Assembly (NCBI GenBank): GCA_944472135.2
Contig: OX235268.1
Span: forward strand, 9,926,589 to 9,990,588
Direction of reading: 5' to 3'
DNA: 64,000 nucleotides
From: Trichobilharzia regenti
Lineage: Eukaryota > Platyhelminthes > Trematoda > Strigeidida > Schistosomatidae
The stretch's first letter is position 1. Every line of letters begins with the position of its first letter. The translations under genes were made by a program, and so were the position numbers. Below the pieces are notes generated by a model. It was not told the DNA's origin. It searched no databases and was given only the letters and a program-made list of their open reading frames with translations. This document shows positions 26,420 through 38,187 of this stretch, one piece after another.

Positions 26420-27358
26420 AATGAACACTGGCCTCACCAATGTGTATTTATCAATTTACCTGCTCGTGTGAAGCCAGGTATGTCGGCCGTACCCAGCGTT
26501 CACTTTCCAAGTGCATCACCGAACACTTACCAACATGGTTTTACAAAGAAGAAAAATGATGTCCCCGTAGCTCCATCTTAGAATATATGATAGAATCCGG
26601 ACACCAAACTTCAAAGTCATCCACATAGTAAGAAGTAGTCTTCCTGAAGGTGTGCAAATCAGACTTCTTCAAACTGCAGAAGCCATGGCGGTTCACTTCC
26701 TAAGCCCTGAACTGTGCATACAGGAGAAGTTCGTTCAATCACTAACTACACTTGCAATGGACTTAATCTATCTCATTACCCGACAAGTTATATCTACCTA
26801 ATCCTTTTTTTCTGTCTCTTCATTAGTATTATCTTGTCTTCTCAATTGTAATATTTTGCATTTTCAACTGTTTTGTTCTCTACCCCCAACCGATTTAATT
26901 TCTGCACCACAATACCACTGTTACTTACTTGACCAACGCTCAATTTCTACTCATTTATGTTACGTCATCCAACGTGATTGCTCAATTTCAGTTCTAATTT
27001 AAATGGCATTATTATCTACTCCACTTCTACTTAGTCTCTACCTGTAATTACCTCTGTTGCTACCCTGACCCAAGTTGAAACATTTCAGTCAATTATATCA
27101 CGTCATCTAACTCACTAACTCAATCTTATTTTAGTTGCTGTTTAAATAACCTTGTTTCTGTATGAGATCATTCTTTTATTACCTGATCAATTATATAAAC
27201 TTGACAAACCTCATGTAAACATACAAATAATTATATATACATATACATATATAAATGCGATTGTACAGCTATGTAAATGAATTCGCCGAAGAGAGTCTCT
27301 TCGCTGAACGTCTCCTATTTTCCACATGACTTAATGGGAATTTTCAAGCTACTAAATA
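26420..27358 (+). mobile_element. Penelope-like element, 3' part: GIY-YIG relic plus 3' UTR
   Basis: In shifted frames the start reads YQFTC, then SCEARYVGRTQRSLSKCITEH and LPTWFYK (about 26445-26550). This is the GIY-YIG endonuclease that follows the RT in Penelope-like retroelements. LSPELCIQEKFVQSL follows near 26700-26745, matching the C-terminus of the copy at 52105-53830. A pyrimidine-rich 3' UTR runs to ~27358. Its last ~95 bases, from TGTACAGCT at ~27262 to AATGGGAATTTTCAAG, match the minus-strand 3' end of the 52-kb copy, which fixes the boundary. It has a 17-base perfect palindrome at 27287-27303. It is truncated before the endonuclease and frameshifted, so inactive. Confidence 0.85.
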
Positions 27359-30300
27359 CAAACAGTTGAAAAGGAAACAAAAGGTCGGTTTAATCAATGG
27401 CACGTCATATAACGTCATTTCTTAAACTCCCATCTATGGTGGCACTCGTCGGTTAATGTCGATTGTCAGATAGTGAAAAATAGTTTACTACCTTTATGTA
27501 TGTTATATGTATACAAATATTATTTTGTTTACACTGAAAGTGTTTATAATCAATACCATTGTATAGATACATTTTTGTCGTTTCTTTACTTAACTTTGTC
27601 TTATACGCTTTATCTGAAATAACCAGGCTCTATCAAGAGATATTCAGGTGTTGAGTGAATGCATGAGTAGCAGTTTGTGCATCTGTCTAGAAATATGAAA
27701 CATTTCGTGGATTAATCTCATTAACGCTTATTTCAAACGAAAGTGTGAGGTAATCCCAGTACATCGCAATATGCAGTATAAAAAAGCAAGGCTATCCCGA
27801 TTTGAAAAGAAACTAAAGAAGCGTAAGCACTTCATTTTAGGCGAATCTTTAAATGCCTAGAAAGCAGTAACTAGAATAATTCGAGTTCGAATTATTACAA
27901 ATTACTGCACTTGAAAAGAAAGAAAGAGAGTGTTCAAGTTGTCTCACAATTTTTTTACATATGCGCATTCTATTTTTCATATTCGTTTTATTATTACGTA
28001 GACAGAGGAAAGAAGCTTTGCTCTGTCTTTAAAGTAATTTTTCGTATGAAAATGTTTTACCCGTCGGGAAGAGAACACGAAGGGTAAATTGAACTGAAGA
28101 TTGAAACTGACAGTAGTGTTAGCATTAAACATGTGATTCAGTTTGGAAGAGTATGTTTCAAAACTGTATATGAATACTGGGTATTTCTTCTCATCCCTTC
28201 ACTTACTTGATAGTAAAAGTAGGATACACCACAGATTAGCTTAATCAAATAAAATATCTGTGAATTGCGGTGGTGCTTATTGCTTATTACGACTATGATA
28301 ACAAAAAAATACCTGTAATGTATATTCACGGAATTATGCAATAAAGGCTGACCGCAAGCAAACATTCATTTGTTGAAAGCAGTTTTACGCATCTTTATCC
28401 GATAAACTTTATCATTGATCAAGCATTTTTAGTTTCCGAGGAAAATACAAATTTTTATCAAAATCAAAGTAAACTTACCATCGACTGAGTTTCAGTGCAC
28501 ATATATACATGTATATAGCTCTATACATCGTTTTAAAGGGTTAGTTAATAACAAAGAGAAGCAAAAGGTAGAGGCGCAGATGTATCAAATATCTGCTGAA
28601 ACTGACATCAGTGGAAGTCCAACACTAAATAAATGACTCCATCGAATTACCGCAAATTGAAGACCTGTCAAATTTATTTATTTCAGCGTTGTATTCTCCA
28701 CACTTTCAGCCTAACTAAATTGTGCAACTCATTTAAGCCGCACGATTTTAAATCTGATAGACGTAGGATATTTCATAGGACGCTGTTGTCCGTTCACTAC
28801 ACATTCGTATTAATGTTCTCCTGTGTCCTTAAGGGAATATAAAACTTCACCAACGAATAGCCATGTTGTCCTGTTCCCTGCTATCTTATTCCTTATATGA
28901 TCTCCTTAAAATCATATTCAGGCGCCTCACTCATTATTTCCAGCTTAGGTCCCACTCGATTGATATCCTGGCGCACGATGTCATTTTATAGTCCACTAAA
29001 TATATCCGCGGTCTATCTCTCGATTTAGATAGAATAAAGTGAACATAGACCGAACATTCGTTGATGAGACCGTTACACAAGAAATCACATGCGGGGCCCT
29101 CGTGTGAAGCCTGCGTAGAGCTTCTGAGCGTGGTACCCTATTTGCTAAATTTATTCTCTTTTCATTCACCATAGGATTACTACGTATGCGTAAACGTAGC
29201 AAAAACACTTCAAATCTCGTGCTTAAAGTCGAGGTCAGACACAGACTTATGGAGGGAATACGATGAATATAACGGTGTAATTCAAACGCTTTCTTAAATG
29301 TAGCAAGGCAATGTTAAGCGTAGAGTACTCCTTGAGTCAACAATCAAAACTGAATGTGTATAGTTTTCAGCAATCTCTTTTTTTCCAGATGATACTGTTT
29401 CTCACGTGATCTGAAATGAATAAAACTATCGCATTCATCAGGAGATCAATTATAAATTCCTATCATTTATTTAAAAGAATGTGGAGTTGAAAACCGCACT
29501 TACAACTGCATTTGTCTTCTATTTTTTAAGCAGAACAAGTCAGAATTATACAAAAGGTTTGTAATAAAAACAAATAATCTGTGATTTAAAACTCTTTCCA
29601 TATTACGCTACATTTGAAGCACTTTGTTATTTATATTCACATCTTTTTAAATGGTTTTTCCGTGAACATATGCATACTGAGTGCAGTTTTCAATGCACCT
29701 GTGTTCGTGACACTTCAGTGCTACTTACTAAGTAACAAATGATCACACTGAGAAATAATTCAAGCATTCAGATCGATTTCTTATTCAAGGATAAGAATAT
29801 TCTGAAAAGTTTAGGAGTAGTAATTATTAGCATGAATGTAGTGAAAAAGGTGTTTACAACGATTTTCACCACTTCCCATTATATTAGTGGTGAAAGAGAC
29901 ACCAGTTATAATTTATTGCATATCCTCCCAATAGAGCGTCTGTTTTGAATGGGAATGTTATAAATGCACTGAACACAGTTTGCTTATTTCGATTTCTATA
30001 TTACGGGAAATTCACGATGTATTAGTAATACTTGAGTCACCGAATTTTAAATCAACACTTCTTATGACGACTGTTTTTTTGAATTTGAAGTATTACATTC
30101 TAAATGTGTTACATTACTCTCAGGATACGCTGCTGTCGAAAGACGTTGATTGCCAATTTATCAATCTATTCGGCACATAATAGTAAAAGAAGCGTACAAT
30201 CGGATTATAGCATATCAGTTATGTCTTGCATAAAACTGAGTGAGGCATAGCACGGAAACAGAAACACACTGTCTACGAATGCATTGAGATTGCTTTTAAA

Positions 30301-32467
30301 ATAATCCTCAACATTTCCTAATATTTTACAAACTAGGCGACCACACCACTGCAGCATTATGACATTTCCTCTTAGGGGATCAGTTATCACTAAACTTTAA
30401 AATACGTTCACCTATGCATTGGAGTACCACGTCAATACATATAGGGGATGAAAGAAGGTTGTGCGTTCAACTGAATCTCAGTTATTCCACTGTCAATGGT
30501 CAGTTTGTTCATCTGTGTTGACTGGATACGACTTCGCACAATTCAAGCGTGAACAAACACAAGAAGAACTAAAGAGGTATGGAATCGTCTAAATTTACAG
30601 ATACTGTCAATATTAAGTCTTAAGTATATATCGTGGGACTTATAAACACTTCCAGGATTCCGTAAACAAGCCTCATATTTGTCCTTGGTACAGTTGAATG
30701 AAGTCCTATTTTAAATTGGAATTCGACAACATGTTGCAAGGGTACAAAAGCATTTTTGAGCAACATGTTGAAGTTGCAGATCTTTGCAGATCTACGTCCA
30801 AAGCAAGCATATTATTGTATAGCACTATCTTTATGGAATTGCAAAAGCACTTCTGAAGCCAAACTACTATCTCAGAGAGAGAGAGAGAGTCACTCTATAA
30901 ATTGTCACCTTAAATTCTTAGTCAGATATACGGCTTCAGCTGTGAATCTTCAATTTGCTCTTTTTAGAGAGGTCCACTCTGGCTGGCTTCAATCTGAAAA
31001 ATACCTTTGAATTAAATCTAACCTTAAATCAGAAGGCTGAACATGTTTGTATCACATAGGCCTCACTAATTCTATTCAGTCGTTTAGTTAGTCTCTCTAA
31101 ATGAATTCAAGCTTGTTTTCGATAGACTTTAACCAAAATTGACCCTCAGAAATGTTGCTTGGTCATCTTGCCTATTGCTGTCTTCTAAATATAGTTTGGT
31201 GCTACTGTAGATAATTGATCACATTTCGTGCAAATGTTCTTCAGTGGATTTCGGACTTACATATCTCATAGTTTCATGAATTTCGCCAACTTATTTGTTT
31301 ATTTACACATGCTTTCTTTAACTGATATGAAGATTCAAATGTGTGAATGAGTGTAGGTATGTTTAGGCCTGAAAATTAGTCAGTGCTCTTTGCCAATTTG
31401 AATTGACAATTTTGATGTATTCAAAGACTAAATAATACCAGCTATTTCAGTTTTACGGCATCAGTTGTAATTCACATGAATAAAATAATTTTAGTTACCG
31501 TATACTTTTAATTCAGTATCATAGATGCAGATAAGTATGCGAAAATTAGTAAGTTAAAGAAAACAGAAAATGTTCACTCACTACAGTCTTTACGCCAGTG
31601 TAGACGGGTTTTATTCATTGAAGAAAAAATTTGAGGATGATTAACCTCTTGGTATGTTCTATTCTAGGTTCTTTGTTTTTGTGTGTATAATGCATATGAA
31701 CAAGAATAGCCATCTTATTTCAAAGCACACACTACTTAAATAATTTTGTCCAGAGAAGCTAACTATCGAACCCATTTTAGGGAAAACGATATAACGATGT
31801 ACATTTTCAATTGAATTCGTCTGTGCATAACCACTCCTTGTAATTCGTGTAAAATGCAGGTGAAAAGACTTCGTCTTTTGAATCTTGCAGGCGAAAAGCG
31901 CTTTCAACCCAGTAAATCGTTTGTAATTTGCCTGTGTCTGCCTGTTTTAATCACTATTCAAGTTTCTTTTGTTTTCTTACACTACATGTTAGGCAGAAAT
32001 GTTACTACAAACTTAAAGCATGCCAATTCTCTTGCGGGAAGTCAGTAATATCCTAACTTCAAGAGAATATAATGAGTTCTTTTCTGTTATCGTCTTCTAC
32101 ACAGTTTTATTCAGCGAGCCATTAATATCCCTTCGATGGACACTTGTTGCATGTGCACCAAATTAGCGTCATTAAAAAACACTTGCAGCATGTGATTCGT
32201 GTTCACACTTAAAAAACGAGATTAGTTAACCTTAATTACCGTACAGTAAATGTCACTAGGATATTTTTAGCCTGCAATTTCCTGCATAAGTGTGACGTAA
32301 AGAATAGTCATCAAGACGCGCATTTTCTGACCTCAAATGAGTATATTACACGTGGAAAATGAAAGTGAACTTACAGACGTCTGGATGAAATAAAATCAGC
32401 ATAGAAGTGTTAGTTTGTAGGGATTTGATTGGCTACAGGATTTCATCATGAGCTGACATTATTTAGA
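27359..32467. other. AT-rich intergenic DNA, no recognised gene or element
   Basis: About 5 kb with no recognisable retroelement motif, tRNA or splice-bounded exon. An AG tract lies at ~30876-30891. The stretch 28840-29220 is noticeably less AT-rich than its surroundings but gives no recognisable protein. The frame at 28996-29208 (minus strand) is open without known motifs. Confidence 0.5.
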
Positions 32468-32570
32468 AAACCATTGGAAAACCTGGAAGTACTGGACAGT
32501 TGTTTCGTCCTAGTTAAGGACTCTTCATTCAGTACGCCCTCACCAGGGTTCAAACCCAGGACCCAGGACA
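32468..32570 (-). mobile_element. Sm-alpha-type SINE fragment with hammerhead remnant, antisense
   Basis: On the minus strand a pol III B-box, GGTTTGAACCC (32546-32556), is followed by a hammerhead-like block at 32489-32535. The block reads GTACTGA, then stem II GTCC-TTAACTA-GGAC, then GAAAC, then CTGTCCAGTAC pairing with the start. Stem II and the GAAA segment are intact. The conserved CTGANGA segment carries an extra ~4 bases, so activity is doubtful. The tRNA-like head is partly lost. Schistosome Sm-alpha elements are known tRNA-related SINEs that encode hammerhead ribozymes. Confidence 0.75.
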
Positions 32571-32642
32571 AATACTAATCGAAGACATTAATTAGGGGTC
32601 ACGCAGGATTACGAAGAAGCTAGAATTCATGGGACATTGAAT

Positions 32643-32770
32643 CTGGTCCCAGTGGCTCAAGGTTCAACGAGCTCGTCTTGTAACCAGAATGTCCTGGGTT
32701 CGAACCCCGGTGGGGACGTACTGCTGAAGAGTCTCAAAGTAGGTTGAAACAGCTCTCTAGTACGTTTTGA
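32643..32770 (+). mobile_element. Sm-alpha-type SINE with degenerate hammerhead, sense
   Basis: The tRNA-like head has a decayed A-box near 32652-32665 and a perfect B-box GGTTCGAACCC (32697-32707). After it, GTACTGCTGAAGAG..TTGAAACAGCT..CTAGTACG (32718-32765) lines up with the hammerhead of the family. The stem II bases and catalytic core are mutated, so it is probably inactive. It stands head to head with the antisense copy at 32468-32570, with ~70 bases between. Read-through RNA could therefore fold into a long hairpin. Confidence 0.75.
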
Positions 32771-33559
32771 AAGCTTCGCAGTTTACTGAAGTAGTAGGAA
32801 GCCACTATTAGATGTTCGTATGTAAGTGAATAATATAGCCATAAAATGATCAGCCTCCTCACTACTTCGGAACAGCTTAGGTAACCTGTTTACCCTACAT
32901 TGTCTTTTTTCCAAATTAAATACGATTAGCTGTCTACAAAAATCAACCAATTTTGTCTTGTTCTAAGAAAATCGGCACTTTAACGGTATTTGTTAATAGT
33001 TTTACTTTGTTAAATATCACCTCATTCATTAAATCGATGGTATGTATTGCATAGTTTTGATTCAAATGGTGAAAATCGCAATGAATACATAGAATGGTGT
33101 ATTATTACTTACGTGAGTCATCTGATTTCAATTAGACTATTTGTAATTCTTCTCATAACATACAAAATGAAATCAAAGCTAAACAAATAGTTTCAGGCTG
33201 AAAATCATCTGTGGAAGTCTAAATATTACTTAAGTATGTATTCCCATATGTGCAGAATTTCTCTGATATATGGAATCAAATCGAAGTGGAGTGAATTCAC
33301 AACTTCGTGGTGGCCATTCTGCATACATGTATTCATCTTCCAGTTATCTTAATTAGCTAACCTCTTATTTTGTTCGCAACAACGTTGCCTTCAGTAATAA
33401 AACATGTCCTGTGTAAATTCAAAGAAGTCTTGTTAACAAATTTGACAAATGTCAGGAGGTGCGTCAACGTTTCACTAACAAAATTTTACAGGCTTTTATA
33501 CAATTACTTAGTTTCTATTAATAACTTATTTCTACTGCTAGAAGAGATGAGTGCACAGT
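32771..33559. other. AT-rich intergenic DNA
   Basis: Nothing is recognised between the SINE pair and the antisense RTE tail. The plus-strand frame at 33370-33696 overlaps the RTE 3' end and is not credible as a gene. Confidence 0.55.
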
Positions 33560-35400
33560 TACTAATGAATTATATCGAAGCCCACAATGGAACATATTAT
33601 GTCCTAGGGACATTATATTCCAGTCATACAGATGGCCCCACGATTGCTGATACGTTTTCATCCCCTCCTCACATGATTCCCTCCATATCACCATGAAACT
33701 CGTCATTTTCCATTCAGGTTCAATCCGAGTGATGCTTTAGAGCGTGATGTGATTCGACTATATCCTCAGCGTGTGTGAAACTCGTTTCCATATGCTTCAG
33801 AATATATACTGAGCAACAGCTCCTCCCCTGTTGTTTCGTTCTCAGAGTTTCTGACCATTTGGTCTTCAATAAGAAGCGAAGGCAGCTCTTAAATAAATTA
33901 AATTTTACGGATTTGCTTAGGTGAGAAAGGTTTTGAAAATGATTTCATATTAATGAAAGTCTACTTAGTGTTTCTTATTCTGGTTTGAACATCTTCACCA
34001 ATGCTGCATGTAGATGAAACTACGCTGCCCGACTAAGTGAAGAAAGCGACATCTTTCAAATTACTTTCCTTCATAGTAACTGGTGCTTGTTGTTGTTGGC
34101 TGGTTGTTTTCATCACCATCGCTCTAATTATTCTGCCTAAAAGTTATGTCTTTGCTGTTTCTTCCCAAGCAGACATAAGACATAAATCGCCTGCGAAGTC
34201 GGCATCTTCAAGAGTCATTTTTATTGAATCAGTGTATTCCTGTCTTCTTGATACCTATATTCCGATGCATAATCAGGTCCATCACAATCAAGAGCATCAT
34301 CGTTTACAGAAAGCTGTATTTCCGTACTCCTGTGTTCTCAGGCCTAGTCACGTTTTCCACTGTGGATCACTTAAAATGTTAGATACCATATAGACGCTGA
34401 ATAAGGCTGATGAAAGTTTGAGCATTCCATAGTATTTAAGTAGTTCTTAAACTACTTAGCAAGTTATGCTATTGATAGAACTGAGGCAGAGATTTGACCG
34501 ACATTCTATGCTCTTTTACATGATGATCCGTAGCTCATGATTAGTCCTTCTAGAATCCAGGTTTGTTTCCATGGGGCGAAGTTCAGTACACAATCATTCT
34601 TTTCCACTATCCAGGATGACTAGACTTGGTATTTTGCTTGGCGTAGATGAGGTCTAATTCGTCCTTCTTTTGCATCTTGACAAGGCGGCGTTTTCTTCCA
34701 GTCAGTTTGCACTTTCATTTCTTTCCAATTTTTATCGGCTGTGGCATGAGAATAAGCTCTGCAGTCTTTGGATCCATTTTCGAATGCTTCAGAGAAATTC
34801 CGCCTTCTAACCTTTAGTAGACTGATGGCATTTTTGGAGGATTGGTGTGCACTGATAGGCTTGTGGTTGGTGGCGTTGTTTCTGGATGAACAGTTGATGA
34901 TAGGTTCAAGAGTTTTTTGAAGTGATCGGCTCATTACTTTATTCGCTTCTTCTCTTCGGTATTCAGGTCCCTTTGACCATCATTTCTTGTTTTCATTTGT
35001 GTTGATCTCTTCTCAGATACTGACGTCGTTGCCTGATATGATGTTCAGAGGTATCTCCTCCCTGCAGTGTTCCTGTTCTGCTTCACTTGCCGGCCAGCGT
35101 GTTTTAGAATTGCCGTTTGTCCAACCTGTCGCTCTTCTTTACTTCTTTATTCCGTCTAGTTTACATTCAGTCATCTTCTCCTTCACAATTCTCCTTCCTT
35201 CTTCTAGCTTTTAGGTGTCTGTATTAAGCTATTCTTTATGCAGTCTCTTTTTTCTTCCAAGAACGGCTTTACACCTTTCATCAGACACTACCTTCACAGA
35301 GTACTGATGTTCTTCAAAAACAGGTTTCTCTCAGTGCTGCCACATAATAACTCACACTTAGCTCTAGTTGTTGCAGTGCAGGTATCATTTGTAGTTTTTT
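33560..35400 (-). mobile_element. RTE-clade LINE relic, antisense, long but heavily broken
   Basis: Minus-strand pieces occur in the right order. A linker after the endonuclease (VLGRKKR.., EGRRIVKEKMTECK) lies near 35180-35280. KNAISLLK and KEMKVQTDWKK (34660-34830), matching the RT finger VPTDWRKG, come next. DADFAGDLCLMS (34165-34205) is a mutated FADD box, followed by VMKTT and LKDVAFF (34040-34130). Then SHTLRI and WKMTSFMVIWRESCEEGMKTY (33660-33790) lead to ATGTTCCATTG near 33590, where the LCSTRN block should end. The endonuclease domain is missing. The plus-strand frames at 34037-34393 and 34987-35420 are shadows of this element. Every block is frameshifted; the copy is old. Confidence 0.8.
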
Positions 35401-36084
35401 TTCCGTTCATTAACTGTTAGACAAATCAGAAAATGTTTAACCATTCGGTTCACTTACGTAATAACCCTATATTATGAATTAATACCACGTCAATCGATAA
35501 TGTAAGATTATGAAATAACACTAGAAAGAGAACAAACGCACAAGTCTTCTTTCTGTATTTTCTTCTAAATCCTTCTCTGTACATTCCCTGGTCTAACTAA
35601 CAATATAATGTGAATACTGATAGCTAAAAGATGCAGAGATTGCAAGAAGATAACGCAAACGTCTGTTGCTGCATCCAACACATCGCAGTGAATGTATTGT
35701 TCTACTGTTAAACGTTTTCATCAAAGCCTCATTAGTTTGTGGTGAGTTCAGGCCGTGAGAATATATGTACAAGGCTGATTCAACAACCAATCACAGCAGA
35801 CTTAACGTGGCAAAATATGATTCGCAGATAGAGAACTCTATTTGTCGAGGAATCCCGAAACAACCAATCAGAAGACTGCGCTTGTCTACTTGCAAAAATT
35901 ATAATAATGTATAGGAAATATATATATATATATATATACTTGTTGATTTTCGTAATAAAACGATCTGTTGTCTGGCCCTTTTCTTCTGTTGTTACAAGTT
36001 GATCGAAGATATTGTCTCCTTCCTGTGGACTTTTATTAGTTTTGGCTGAATGCATGGCAAAATAATCAGCATTTCGGTATTCAG
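35401..36084. other. Unclassified segment with minus-strand open frame and CCAAT-type motifs
   Basis: The minus-strand frame 36094-35780 is open for 104 codons and begins MSKTEYRNADYFAMHSAKTN. A TA dinucleotide run at ~35918-35939 makes its middle read as alternating Ile-Tyr. The plus strand carries CAACCAATCA at ~35790 and ~35860, like the motifs in the adjacent inverted-repeat elements. It could be part of an unrecognised repeat. I do not claim a gene. Confidence 0.35.
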
Positions 36085-36855
36085 TTTTTGACAAAGTTAA
36101 TCTTTAGGCACGAATAAATACCAATCAGCGAATGACTTCGAACGCATCAATCACGTTGAAGAGGCATTTTTGTCTATGAAATACATATATTTAAGAAAAA
36201 CATCGCACTTAAAGTGTGTAAAAGTTTTACAGAAGATATTTTTTGTCGCATTTGATGAACATAGCTCTTGGTTTCAGGTTGGAGTTTCAAAAGAGTGTAA
36301 TTTCATTTTGACTAAAATTTATTTTCTGATAGATTGTGCTTGAAACGTCGTTAGTAAATATTACTGTGTAACACCCTGAGACTTTATCAAAATAAATTTT
36401 ACTCATTATGGAATTATACTCTACCACAGTGCACAAGTTCTATTCTCTTATCAACAGAGCAATGTGACCACATTCTATGCATGTAAATATTTAGGTCTTC
36501 TAACCCTAACAATAACCCTAATCTTTTCTGAATCTAACCTTAACGTGAAACGATCCCATAAACTAACTGTAATCTAACTCGTGCCAAAACTAATGTCGCC
36601 TTTGTTAGGTGAACCTAACCCTAACTTATCTTTGGCTTGAATAGTAACTTAATTTTTCTCAAACCTGAGCTAAAACTTGCCAGATATCTCAATAAATAAC
36701 AATAGTTCAATCAGCAAATTTAGTTCATGATGACAACGTTATTGGCCGGATTTCACTAACTTGCACAGTGAGCGTTTCACGGCTATTGGTGTGGTTGCGA
36801 TCCATTTGTGGTCAGCGGTGCTTAAAGTTTAACTTGGCCTAATTTTCTCGGAAAT
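36085..36855. mobile_element. Terminal-inverted-repeat element (MITE-like), diverged copy
   Basis: The left end at 36085-36165 (AAGTTAATCTTTAGGCACGA, then CCAATCAGCGAATGAC and GAAGAGGCAT) matches the left end of the element at 38188-38930. The right end, read in reverse complement from ~36855 (AGTTAAACTTTAAGCACCGC), mirrors it imperfectly. The size, ~770 bp, is close to the second copy. No transposase frame is seen. The interior carries CCCTAA-type repeats (36500-36620). It is a non-autonomous DNA element or a foldback repeat; its superfamily is unknown. Confidence 0.5.
36498..36622. repeat. Telomere-like CCCTAA repeats, degenerate
   Basis: CTAACCCTAACAATAACCCTAATC at about 36500-36523 and CCTAACCCTAAC near 36613-36625, with TCTAACCTTAAC between, resemble the TTAGGG telomere repeat known from schistosomes. 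The units are few and interrupted, inside an apparent transposable element. This is therefore more likely a chance or transposon-internal microsatellite than an old telomere. Confidence 0.4.
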
Positions 36856-37833
36856 CAGGCCACCTTTCATCAAGCTGATCTTATCCAAAGATGTTGAGTT
36901 CATATTTTAATACTCTGTAATTAATTCTGTAGTTTGTTTTTGCAAGACGAACTCTGCAAAACATCTGCTTCAGTTCACTATTTCCGAAACAGTGTGAAAC
37001 TGAAGCTTTTTCATATCATTGTTTTACATTATGCAAAATATCACTTACAGGCTTTGTCTTCAGTAATTCAAGCAAAATTGTTTAAAAACATGGCTAAAAT
37101 ATGAGTATTATCTACTATTTGTTTTGCTGAATTATGCTAAATGATGTCCTCTTTATTCAGTGGATCTTTTCGTCTACTTCATATTACAAATACTTTCTTT
37201 GAAATAGAAAGAGCTTCATAAATATTCATGAATAATCCCCATCAAGATATTAAGGAAGACAAAGCATGTAGTTCAGCGAAAAGGCTGCCTTCCATGAATT
37301 CACTTTCATCTGCAGCTGTACAATCACATTTGTATACAACTTGTTTTCATTAAAGAGGGGATGTTATGAGTTGTCACGATTGAATTTGTTGATATTAGTC
37401 AGTGTATAAGAGGAATAAGATAAATGTGTTAATTGTGTAATAGGATTTCACACACGCACAATTGCGTCACTGTGAATATTGCTTTATATTCTTAAAAGTA
37501 TCTTTTTTTCGAAATATTGGAAAGGCAGTGCTATGGATATACTAGTCGGAAACAATGAATAAACAGTCAGGATAAAATTTAACAATATGGCACAAATTGA
37601 GTTCTTTTGTGGTACATCTTCTAACAAGTAGTGAGTAAATTTGCTACAACAATTAATCTTCAAGCTTTAGCGTTAATATATGCAAGAGTATCACGCAATA
37701 ATATATAAGACGATGTACTTGATATTGTTCTATTTTTCAAACAGTTCGAATAAGTTTATGTAAAGTTTGGATATTCTGTGGCCTCTTTTTCACAAATAAA
37801 TAACGCCAATGTCTGATGCCATAACACTTCTTT
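36856..37833. other. AT-rich intergenic DNA between two inverted-repeat elements
   Basis: No gene is recognised. A short stretch near 37050-37075 (AGGCTTTGTCTTCAGTAATTC) resembles 39054-39075, which lies just outside the second inverted-repeat element. Both copies may therefore sit in a larger repeat. Confidence 0.4.
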
Positions 37834-37968
37834 GATGTGATTTTGTTCTCTGAGCTGGATGATTAGTTTGCGAATACTTCAGATTGAAGTATGCGCTGAA
37901 GATGTCACCCAGTAAGGTGATGAAAGCTTCGCAAACTAACCATCTAACTCAGAGAACAAAACCACATC
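37834..37968 (+). ncRNA. Long palindrome with hammerhead-ribozyme-like loop
   Basis: Arms at 37834-37874 and 37928-37968 are complementary at 37 of 41 positions. The loop contains, in order: a 6-bp hairpin (TACTTC 37875-37880 with GAAGTA 37886-37891); CTGAAGA (37896-37902), fitting the conserved CUGANGA; a second hairpin TCACC/GGTGA (37905-37909 with 37916-37920); and GAAA (37922-37925). The second arm follows directly. This is the helix and core order of a hammerhead opened at helix III. The helix II junction has one or two extra bases, and the UH cleavage dinucleotide is not clear, so cleavage may be lost. Hammerheads are known in schistosome SINEs and in Penelope-like elements; which host this belongs to is inference. 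Confidence 0.5.
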
Positions 37969-38187
37969 AAAATCATCCACCTGAGCTACAAATCTTCTTT
38001 ATCATAGCTATAACACTTCTTTGCATAAAAGTAATACAACTGCCTGTAAATGGAAATCTCATCACACCTGTATTGATACTTTACGTCTTTTCAACCTTGA
38101 GAATTTATTTTAACTCTCAAAAACCATGAGGAGTTTGCTTCTGCGTGACCAACTCACATTTATTCTCTATTTATTTAAATAAAAACA

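Noticed and set aside
28996..29208. Minus-strand frame in a less AT-rich block as a host exon
   Set aside because: No splice consensus at plausible ends and no recognisable domain.
32643..32710. tRNA gene
   Set aside because: A B-box is present, but the anticodon arm and acceptor stem do not form, and the ribozyme block downstream identifies a SINE.
34037..34393. Plus-strand 118-codon frame with hydrophobic start resembling a signal peptide
   Set aside because: It is the shadow of the antisense RTE; the same shadow pattern occurs opposite 11621-11863.
36498..36622. Former chromosome end
   Set aside because: There are too few and too irregular CCCTAA units, and they are embedded in an apparent transposable element.
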